From NCBI GenBank assembly GCA_050701695.1, contig JBOGDE010000067.1:1-19951 (forward strand): a stretch of DNA of 19,951 nucleotides, written 5' to 3'. Made by a program: the position numbers and the translations under genes. This document shows positions 14,104 to 19,951 of the stretch, piece after piece. The notes below the pieces were generated by a model. It was given only the letters and a program-made list of their open reading frames with translations, was not told the origin of the DNA and searched no databases. Numbering within the stretch: the first letter of the stretch is position 1; every line of letters starts with the position of its first letter. The stretch comes from WHSM01 sp050701695 (lineage in GTDB: Bacteria > Actinomycetota > Actinomycetes > Mycobacteriales > Micromonosporaceae).

Positions 14104-15426
14104 ATGATCCACTCAACCACCCGTGTACTAGTTGCTGACCTGCGAGAACACGTCGGCCAGACAGTTTCGATCTCAGGCTGGGTCAACACCCTCCGCCTGC
14201 AGCGCAAGATGCAGTTCGTCCTCCTGCGGGACCACACCGGCATGGCCCAGGTAACGCACAAGCGTGGTGGAGAGAGCGACGAGTTGGAGGAACAGCTTGA
14301 GCACCTCACCATCGAGTCCGCTGTACGGATCGTCGGCCGTGTCGTCGACAACTCGGTGGTCAAGCTCGGCGGCCTGGAGATCATCCCAGAGTCGGTCGAG
14401 GTCCTGAGCCGGGCTGAGGCCCCGCTGCCGATCGATGAGCAAACAGGTTCGGAGCAGCGCCTCGACTGGCGCTTCCTGGATGTGCGCAAGCGGTCCAGCG
14501 CCCAGTTGCTGTTCGCCGTGCAGACCACGCTTGAGCAGGGCATGCGCGAGTACGCGTACGCCGAAGGCTGTACCGAGATGCACACTCCGAAGCTGATGGG
14601 GACTGCTTCGGAGTCCGGTGCCGAGGTTTTCAAGCTCGGCTACTTCGGCCGCTCCGCCTATCTGGCCCAGTCGCCGCAGTTCTTCAAGCAGATGGCGATC
14701 GCCGCCGGCATCGACCGGGTCTTCGAGATCGGGCCGGTGTTCCGCGCCGAGCCCTCGTTCACCTCGCGGCATGCCACCGAGTTCACCGGGGTCGACGCGG
14801 AGCTGGCCTGGATATCCGACGTCGAGGACGTGATGACCTTCGAGGAGCAGATGCTCGCGCACGCCATCGCGAAAGTCGCCGACCTGCATGGGAAAGCAAT
14901 CCAGGAACACTTCGGGGTGGCGGTGACGGTGCCGCGAACACCGTTCCCGCGCATCACCATGGCCGAGGCACAAGAGATCCTGCGGGCCAGTGGATGGGAC
15001 CCCGAAGGGGTCAAGGAGGACCTCGACCCGGAGGGCGAACGACGCATCTCCGCGCACATCGGGGACCAGACCGGGCACGAGTTCGTGTTCGTCACCCACT
15101 ACCCGACGAGCGTCCGGCCCTTCTACCACATGCGGCCCACAGACCGGCCGGACGTGACCCTCAGCTTCGACCTGCTGTGGAAAGGCTTGGAGGTCACCAC
15201 CGGCGCCCAACGTGAGCATCGCTACGACATGCTGCTCAAGCAGGCCGCAGAGAAGGGCATGAGCACCGAACCGATGCAGGACTACCTGAACGCGTTCCGG
15301 TACGGGTGCCCACCGCACGGCGGACTCGGGATGGGGCTCGGACGTGTGCTGATGGCAATGCTTGGGCTTGAGTCGATCCGCGAAGCCGCGTTCCTGTTCC
15401 GCGGACCAAACCGCCTCAACCCATAG
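14104..15426 (+). CDS. aspS: Aspartyl-tRNA synthetase, short archaeal-type (second copy)
   Basis: 440 residues from ATG 14104, with GGAGGG five bases upstream. An OB-fold anticodon domain (about 1-105) is followed by a class II core: LAQSPQFFKQ (188-197), motif 2 with FRAE (213-216) and RHATEF, VTTGAQREHR (364-373), and motif 3 GLGMGLGR with Arg414. It lacks the large GAD insertion of ordinary bacterial AspRS (about 590 residues), so it belongs to the archaeal-like AspS group. The usual GWVW/GWVH position reads GWVN, so discriminating or non-discriminating behaviour cannot be called. The normally Gly-Gly pair before QREHR is Gly-Ala. It makes Asp-tRNA. An Asp T-box leader controls it, and it lies beside a modification operon, suggesting inhibitor resistance or a dedicated Asp-tRNA supply. 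Confidence 0.93.
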   Translation: MIHSTTRVLVADLREHVGQTVSISGWVNTLRLQRKMQFVLLRDHTGMAQVTHKRGGESDELEEQLEHLTIESAVRIVGRVVDNSVVKLGGLEIIPESVEVLSRAEAPLPIDEQTGSEQRLDWRFLDVRKRSSAQLLFAVQTTLEQGMREYAYAEGCTEMHTPKLMGTASESGAEVFKLGYFGRSAYLAQSPQFFKQMAIAAGIDRVFEIGPVFRAEPSFTSRHATEFTGVDAELAWISDVEDVMTFEEQMLAHAIAKVADLHGKAIQEHFGVAVTVPRTPFPRITMAEAQEILRASGWDPEGVKEDLDPEGERRISAHIGDQTGHEFVFVTHYPTSVRPFYHMRPTDRPDVTLSFDLLWKGLEVTTGAQREHRYDMLLKQAAEKGMSTEPMQDYLNAFRYGCPPHGGLGMGLGRVLMAMLGLESIREAAFLFRGPNRLNP

Positions 15427-15696
15427 CCTTGTTCTTGCCACAGGTCGGAATGTCGGATTTTCCAATTTGGGCCTCGAAATTGTCGTTATGTAGGTGAGGG
15501 CTGCGCGGCCAGCGCCGGCCCGCGGTTGGGGGGCCGTGGCCGTAGGGTTGGTGTGTGGTGGTCGTAGATCAGTCACCTTTCGGACGCGACCGTCGAGGTG
15601 CGGCCTGACCTGCGGTTTTGTGCTGTGTGGGGTGCGAGGTTCACTACGTGGCTCGTCGGGTCGACCTCGGGTGAACGTACGGCCGAACGGGCGGGC

Positions 15697-15722
15697 CGGT
15701 TGTTCTAACGGTCGTTCTGACG
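15697..15722 (+). repeat. Imperfect tandem 14-mer
   Basis: CGGTTGTTCTAACG (15697-15710) and CGGTCGTTCTGACG (15709-15722) match at 12 of 14 positions with a 12-bp period. They could be protein-binding iterons or a remnant of an element end; no partner gene is visible. Confidence 0.4.
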
Positions 15723-15732
15723 CGCGTTGGGC

Positions 15733-15760
15733 CGCGCGCTCTACGGGCTACGAGCGCGCG
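15733..15760. repeat. GC-rich hairpin in the gene-free stretch
   Basis: CGCGCGCTC (15733-15741) and GAGCGCGCG (15752-15760) are perfect 9-bp arms around a 10-base loop. It is about 310 bp after aspS, so a role as that gene's terminator is doubtful. Confidence 0.45.
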
Positions 15761-16103
15761 GGTGAACGGCCGACCCTGGCAGCCGTGTTTGCGCACGTCA
15801 GCGGCGGTTTCGGTGAGGTGCCCCGCGTTCCCGACTAACACTATGTGTCAGGGGGCGGCGGTCCCTGGGGGCGCAGCGCCGGAGACCGTTTCCGCCCTCG
15901 CCGCCGCGCGGCGAGGTGTTCGGCGACCTGCCGCAATCCTGGCCAGTCGAGTGTTGAGCGTCGTTCTGGATGACGACGTGGGGATCGGGGTCCTTCGCTG
16001 AGGCTGCCGATGTCGGGTGAGCCCCTGGGCGGTGTGTCGATCTTTGTGGTCGGCGCCGTCACTGTGCCGTGCTTGTTGAAGAATGCTTGCGACGAGATGA
16101 CTA

Positions 16104-16148
16104 CGGCCCTCCCGCTGCATGTCGTGGAGGACCGTCGCGGGAGGGCCG
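16104..16148 (+). promoter_or_regulatory. 12-bp-arm hairpin over the DUF6431 ribosome site
   Basis: CGGCCCTCCCGC (16104-16115) and GCGGGAGGGCCG (16137-16148) pair perfectly. The right arm contains GGGAGG just before the GTG at 16148, so the hairpin could hide the ribosome site of the insertion-sequence gene when read through from outside, as many transposons do. It could equally be a plain terminator. Confidence 0.5.
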
Positions 16149-16790
16149 TGCTGGATGCGCGGAGGCACCCGTTGGTGACGGTAGAGGCTGACGAGGTTCG
16201 AGTCGAATCCCGGTTGGTGTTCGGGCAGATCGTCTGCCCGGACTGCCCTGGGACGTTGCACCCGTGGGGGTGGGCGCGCCCGCGTGTGGTGCGCGGGGGT
16301 CGCTGGGGTGATGCGGCCGCGACGGGCCCGCTGCGGGGCGTGCCAGATCACGCATGTGCTGCTGCCGGTGACGGTGCTGGTGCGGCGCGCGTACGCAGCT
16401 GAGGTGATCGGTGCGGCGCTGCTGTCCCGCGCCGATGGCGCGGGACACCGGAGGATCGGGCGAACGCTGCGGGTGCCTGCGGCGACGGTGCGGGGCTGGC
16501 TGCGGGTGATGGGTACGCGTCTGGAGGCGACCCGGCTGCACTTGATGCAGGTGGCCCGCCGTGCCGGGGTCGACCGGCCGGTGCCGAAGTCGATGGGTTC
16601 GCCGTGGCGTGACGTGCTGGCCGCGTTGGGAGCGGCGACCGTGGCGGTTACCGACCGTTTCGGTCGCCTCGGGGTGCTCGGCCCGGTGACGGCCTGGCAG
16701 GTCGCCGTGGCGTGTTCGGCTGGTCGGCTTCTCGCGCCTGGCTGGCCGCCGCATGAACCTGGCAGTGATCGCAACACGAGTTGCCCCTGA
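16148..16790 (+). pseudogene. DUF6431 insertion-sequence accessory gene, frameshifted
   Basis: The first part (GTG 16148 onward) reads 'VTVEADEVRVESRLVFGQIVCPDCPGTLHPWGWARPRVVRG'-like sequence with a CPDC knuckle. Near 16300-16310 the reading changes frame, and the rest continues as 'MRPRRARCGACQITHVLLPVTVL', then a helix-turn-helix region 'GHRRIGRTLRVPAATVRGWLR', ending 'GRLLAPGWPPHEPG'. Both halves are typical of the DUF6431 zinc-ribbon/HTH proteins encoded beside DDE transposases in actinomycete insertion sequences. The frameshift means it is no longer functional. The transposase start follows at 16877. Confidence 0.75.
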
Positions 16791-16876
16791 CGCACTGCGC
16801 GGTTGCCCGGAATCCTCGCGAGGGTCGCTGCCCGGCCGGTCCCGGCTGGGCCTTCCCTTGCTGAATCGAGGTTTTC

Positions 16877-17090
16877 GTGGTGAGCACACCCGAGCAGGAC
16901 GACATCACCCGTCGGCAGCGGGCGCAGCAGGTGGCGTTGTTCCGCTACCAGTTGATCTGTCCTGCGCTGGATCCGGGCCTGTCGAGGAAGGCGCGCGGGC
17001 GGGTCGTGCGGGCGATCGCCGCCGGCGCCCATGCCGGCCCGTTCGGCGGGCAGCACTCGTATTCCCGCGACACCCTGGACCGCTGGATCC
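16877..17090 (+). pseudogene. N-terminal fragment of a DDE transposase
   Basis: From GTG 16877/16880 the frame gives about 71 residues: 'RQRAQQVALFRYQLICPALDPGLSRKARGRVVRAIA', then 'HAGPFGGQHSYSRDTLDRWIR'. This is the N-terminal helix-turn-helix segment of the Mu/IS481-like transposases that accompany DUF6431 genes. At about 17090 the match ends abruptly and sequence of the NB-ARC/TPR gene begins. The DDE catalytic domain and the far end of the insertion sequence are gone, so a deletion fused the element to the regulator gene. Confidence 0.75.
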
Positions 17091-17091
17091 G

Positions 17092-18358
17092 CGTACCGTC
17101 TTCTCCTGGTCGTACCGGACGCTCGGTCCGGATGCCGCTCAGCTGTTCCGGTTGCTCGGGCTGCACCCCGGCCCGGAGATCTCGGCCGTCGTCGCCGCCA
17201 ATCTGGCCGGCTGCTCCCCGGCGGAGGTGCGCCCGCTGCTCGCCGACCTGATGTGGGCCAACCTGATCACCGAGCCGGTGCGGGCGCTACAGCTTCCACG
17301 ACCTGCTCCGCGCGTACGCCGCCGAGCTGGCGTCCACTGTGGATTCCGACGCCTCCCGGGGCGCCGCCCGGCTGCGCATGTACGACCACTATCTCGCCGT
17401 CGCGTACGACGCCGCGAGGCTGATGAATCCACATCGCGCATCGATCACCTTGGCCGCGACGTCACCTCCTGTCGCGATCGAGCGGCTCACCACCGATGGC
17501 GGTGCACTGGCGTGGTTCACCGACGAGTACCCGGTGTTGATGCGGATCGTCCACGAGGTGGCTCTCGGCGGTTTCGATGTCCACGCGTGGCAGTTCGCCT
17601 GGACGTTGCGGACGTACTGGGAGCGGCTGGGTCACTGGGAAGACGCTGTGGTGGCGCAGAACGCGTGCCTCAAGGCGGCTCGCCGGCTGGGCGATGACGA
17701 GGCGCAGGCGAAGATGCGCGAGGGCCTCGCGCACGTGCACTGGCTGCGGGGTCAGCCAGAGGATGCAGCCGAGCAACTCGCGCATGCGCTGAGGATCTTC
17801 GAACGGATCGGCGATCACGCGGGCCGGGGCCGCGCCCACCGCGGGATCGCGCGGGCGCTCGCGCTGACGCACCGCTATGCCGAGGCGGTTCATCACGCTG
17901 AGCGGGCCCTCAAATACTCGCGGCTCGCGGCGGGGAACGTCGGCGAGGCTCAGGCGCTGAACGCGATCGGCTGGTACAACGCGCTGCTCGGCAATTACGA
18001 GTTGGCGCTCGCCGCATGCCGGAAGGCCCTGATACTCAGCGAAGAGCGCGGTGACGAATACACCCAGGAGAATGCCTGGCACAGCATCGGCTACGTGCAT
18101 CACAAGCTCGGTGACTATCGCCAGGCCGTGGAGTGTCTCGAGCGGGCTCTGGAGCTGGCACAGGCCACGGGTTCCCGGTACGACGTGGGCTTGAGCCTGC
18201 TCCACCTGGGCGAGTCGTACGCGGCGGCCGGAGATGGCGAGGCCGCTCGCCGGGCCTGGCAGAGGGCGCTGGAGACCTTCGGGGAGCTGGATCACGCCGA
18301 AGCGGATGTCGTACGCGAGAAGCTGCGCGACCCGGACGCCACGTCGGCAACCCGTTGA
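17092..18358 (+). pseudogene. 3' half of the XRE-NB-ARC-TPR regulator, with a frameshift
   Basis: At 17092 the frame reads RTVFSWSYRTLGPDAAQLFRL-type sequence up to 'LITEP', the end of an AfsR-like NB-ARC. Between about 17267 and 17285 the frame shifts by one, and the other frame continues with 'YSFHDLLRAYAAELA'. From GTG 17339 there is an open frame of 339 residues with about five TPR-like helical repeats (WEDAVVAQNACLKAARRLGD; YAEAVHHAERALKYSRLA; YELALAACRKALILSEERGD; YRQAVECLERALELAQATG). It is the complement of the 5' fragment at 7170-7562; roughly 200 residues between the halves are missing. The TPR part could be translated on its own, but the sensor-ATPase is broken. Confidence 0.8.
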
Positions 18359-18373
18359 ACCGCGGTCGGCGTG

Positions 18374-18417
18374 CGACCGCCCCGCCGCGGTGGCCGGGAC
18401 CGGCGGCGGGGCGGTCG
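18374..18417. terminator. Bidirectional terminator between convergent genes
   Basis: CGACCGCCCCGCCGC (18374-18388) and GCGGCGGGGCGGTCG (18403-18417) form a perfect 15-bp stem, 15 bases after the TPR stop and 8 bases from the amidase stop on the other strand. Confidence 0.8.
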
Positions 18418-18425
18418 GGTCGGTG

Positions 18426-19951
18426 CTACGCGACCGGCGAGCCGGTGAGTATCACGTCGGCGGCGCGTACGTACATCAGGCGGTGGCCGTACTGGATCTG
18501 GTAGTAGCGGTCCTTGCCGTTGACCACGGTGTGGTTGGTCGGGTCGAGGGTGACCGCCCGGTAGTAGTTGGTGCCCACGAACATGCCCATGGTGTAGAAC
18601 TGCCCGGCCGGCATCTTGTACTGCAGCGGCACGATCGGCTGCACCGGCACGTGCTCCGGGTACGCCGACGCCTCCGGGTACGCCCGCCCGTACACCGGGA
18701 TGGTGTCGCGGCCCGGCTTCGGGGTGACCACCAGGCCGGTCGCCCACAGCGTGTCTGACTTGTGCAGCCAGCCCTTCTGGCCGAGATACCAGATCGCGAT
18801 CCAGTCCCCACGTTCGTCGGCGACCGCGTACTGCATGCCGGAGTCGACCCGGCTGCCGATGTCGGAGACCTTCATCGTGTTCGGTGAGCCGTCGGGGCGC
18901 AGCCCGATGTCGTTGAGCAGGGGCGCGTCGTCGCGCGGCTCGGTACGCAGGATCACCGAGCTGGAGCTGCGCAGCGGGCACGGGTCGGCCGGCGCGGACG
19001 GGTCGCAGCCGTAGAACGCCGGCTTGTTGGTGGCGTAGTCCGGCTTGATGGTGACCATGTGGGAGCGCGGCGCGCCGGTCTTCTTGAAGGGCTTGCCGAG
19101 CAGGGCGAAGTAGTGCGCCCAGTCCCAGTACGGGCCCGGGTCCCAGTGCATCTTCGGCACCCGCGCCGGGGTGATCCCCGGTACGTTGTCGTGCCCGACG
19201 ATGTGCTGCCGGTCGATCGGGATGTCGTACTTCGCGGCGAGGTGCTTCACGAGCTTCGCCGAGGTGCGGTACATCGCCTCGGTGTACCAGGTGCCCTGGG
19301 CGGCGAAGCCCTCGTGCTCCAGCCCGATCGAGTGGGTGTTGAAGTACCAGTTGCCGGCGTGCCAGGCGACGTGCTTGTTGTCGACGTGGTGCGCGATGTG
19401 TCCGTCGCTGGAGCGCAGCGTGTACTGCCAGGAGACGTACCGGGGGTTCTGCACCAGCCGCAGCGTGTTGGCGTAGCTGGTCTCGGTGTCGTGGATCAGG
19501 ATGTAGTTGATCTTCAGGTTGTTCGGCCGGTCGGCGGCGTCGTGGTTGCCGTACGCCCAGGGCTCGGGGCCGTACTGCTCGTACGGGGCGGGGATCCACT
19601 CGCAGGAGATGTCCGACGGGCAGTCCGTGCCGGCGGTGTCAGTGGCGCGAAGCCCGAGCCCGCCGAGCTGGCTGGTCTCGGGCGTCACCGGAGTCGGTGC
19701 CAGTGTGACCGCCTCGCCGTCGTCGGTGACGCGGCTCGCCCCGGTACGCAGCGTCGCGTACACCTCGTCGGCGTAGGCGCGGGCCGCCTGGGTGTCGGTG
19801 GCGCCGCTGTAGCGGGCGACCGCGCCGTACCAGTCGGCCGGGTGGTCGGACGGGTGCTGCTGGTACGAGGCGAGCAGCGCCGCGCCGCCCCGGATGTTGG
19901 CGGTCGGGTCACCGCGCAGCGCGGCCGGCGCCAGGCCGGTCAGCTCAGCGG
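18426..19951 (-). CDS. N-acetylmuramoyl-L-alanine amidase (5' end beyond window)
   Basis: The minus-strand frame is open from the right edge to its stop at 18426, giving 507 visible residues. The first ~65 (LRGDPTANIRGGAALLASYQQ, then DWYGAVARYSGATDTQAARAYADEV) are the end of a lysozyme/transglycosylase-like or cell-wall-associated domain. The central Amidase_2 domain has its zinc and catalytic residues: 'ILIHDTETS', 'HSIGLEHEG', 'QHIVGHDNVPG' and 'KMHWDPGPYWDW'. The C-terminal ~230 residues form SH3-like segments with many aromatic residues, probably for wall binding. The enzyme cleaves the bond between muramic acid and the peptide stem in peptidoglycan, outside the membrane. An internal GTG at 19763 is unlikely to be the start because similarity continues upstream. 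Confidence 0.9.
   Translation of the reverse strand, partial: AELTGLAPAALRGDPTANIRGGAALLASYQQHPSDHPADWYGAVARYSGATDTQAARAYADEVYATLRTGASRVTDDGEAVTLAPTPVTPETSQLGGLGLRATDTAGTDCPSDISCEWIPAPYEQYGPEPWAYGNHDAADRPNNLKINYILIHDTETSYANTLRLVQNPRYVSWQYTLRSSDGHIAHHVDNKHVAWHAGNWYFNTHSIGLEHEGFAAQGTWYTEAMYRTSAKLVKHLAAKYDIPIDRQHIVGHDNVPGITPARVPKMHWDPGPYWDWAHYFALLGKPFKKTGAPRSHMVTIKPDYATNKPAFYGCDPSAPADPCPLRSSSSVILRTEPRDDAPLLNDIGLRPDGSPNTMKVSDIGSRVDSGMQYAVADERGDWIAIWYLGQKGWLHKSDTLWATGLVVTPKPGRDTIPVYGRAYPEASAYPEHVPVQPIVPLQYKMPAGQFYTMGMFVGTNYYRAVTLDPTNHTVVNGKDRYYQIQYGHRLMYVRAADVILTGSPVA

Larger units (their letters stand above)
15427..16103. other. Gene-free stretch after aspS
   Basis: I see no credible gene; open frames here have no family features. 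It contains an A/T-richer patch just after the aspS stop (15455-15490), an imperfect tandem 14-mer (15697-15722), a GC-rich hairpin (15733-15760) and, at 15842, TATGTGTCA followed by a G-run, which may be the outer end of the degraded insertion sequence. Confidence 0.5.
7548..17091. mobile_element. Accessory island interrupting the XRE-NB-ARC-TPR gene
   Basis: The outer limits are set by where the two halves of the regulator gene stop and resume. Content is accessory: an XRE/DUF397 pair, small Cys-rich proteins, a radical SAM operon, a T-box-controlled second AspRS, and insertion-sequence remnants at the right edge. Codon choice in 10384-13711 is visibly richer in A/T than in the flanking core genes. 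No integrase, relaxase or plasmid replication gene is seen, so it is either a remnant or was brought in by recombination. A 9-bp inverted match, TGACACATA (7560-7568) and TATGTGTCA (15842-15850), might mark older ends; this is weak. Boundaries are inferred. Confidence 0.6.

Noticed and set aside
14173..15576. Long minus-strand open frame opposite aspS
   Set aside because: It lies antisense to a clear class II synthetase, has no recognisable motif, and has typical mirror-frame composition.
15494..15838. Open frame of 114 codons after aspS
   Set aside because: No ribosome site, Arg/Gly-rich shadow-like composition, no similarity I recognise, and interrupted by hairpins and repeats.
16195..16220. 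tRNA-like T-loop GTTCGAGTC
   Set aside because: The flanking bases do not form a T-stem, no acceptor or anticodon arm is present, and it is inside DUF6431 coding sequence.
15848..17056. Long minus-strand open frame opposite the insertion-sequence genes
   Set aside because: The plus strand carries recognisable DUF6431 and transposase sequence; the minus reading is Arg/Pro/His-rich with no domain.
17339..18358. Independent, intact TPR protein
   Set aside because: The upstream codons (HDLLRAYAAELA in this frame, NB-ARC end in the other) show it is the tail of a broken regulator, though translation from GTG 17339 cannot be excluded.

Overview
The window is high-GC DNA with GTG/ATG starts, tightly overlapping genes, terminators without U-tracts, and families typical of filamentous actinomycetes: XRE-DUF5753/DUF397 pairs, SigE-type ECF sigma factors, AfsR-like NB-ARC/TPR regulators and DUF6431 insertion-sequence genes. 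It most resembles a Micromonosporaceae-type chromosome; that placement is inference from style, not from a marker gene.

Core left part (1-7052): a lipoprotein with a PQQ-like beta-propeller (minus strand, cut by the window edge); a DUF4870 membrane protein with a long GYGQP-repeat N-terminus; an ECF sigma factor translationally coupled to a membrane-anchored partner with an extracellular domain; a second, collapsed copy of that pair, in which an in-frame deletion joins sigma region 2 directly to the C-terminus of the partner protein; and two coupled CNNM/CBS (HlyC/CorC-type) membrane proteins.

Accessory part (about 7548-17091): the 5' end of an XRE-NB-ARC regulator gene stops just after its Walker A motif at 7555. 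The end of the NB-ARC region and the TPR half of what looks like the same gene reappear at 17092-18358. About 9.5 kb of foreign-looking DNA lies between them. It holds, in order: a DUF397 and XRE-DUF5753 pair (minus strand); a three-gene operon of small cysteine-rich proteins closed by a 16-bp stem terminator; a coupled operon of an acidic 119-aa protein, a radical SAM/SPASM enzyme, a second radical SAM enzyme and a JmjC/cupin-like HxD...H oxygenase; and a separately promoted AspRS gene of the short archaeal type. Its leader is a complete translational T-box riboswitch with a GAC (Asp) specifier. A frameshifted DUF6431 gene and a truncated transposase follow at the right edge.

How it may work: the operon at 10384-13711 looks like a small peptide- or protein-modifying pathway (two radical SAM enzymes plus one oxygenase acting on the 119-aa protein or an unseen substrate). 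The extra AspRS is induced when tRNA-Asp is uncharged. That wiring is what would be expected if the pathway product, or an intermediate, inhibits or depletes aspartyl-tRNA charging and the island carries a resistant or compensating AspRS. This is a hypothesis; the T-box and the enzyme families are read directly from sequence.

Right end (18374-19951): a bidirectional terminator, then a secreted-type N-acetylmuramoyl-L-alanine amidase (minus strand) whose 5' end lies beyond the window.
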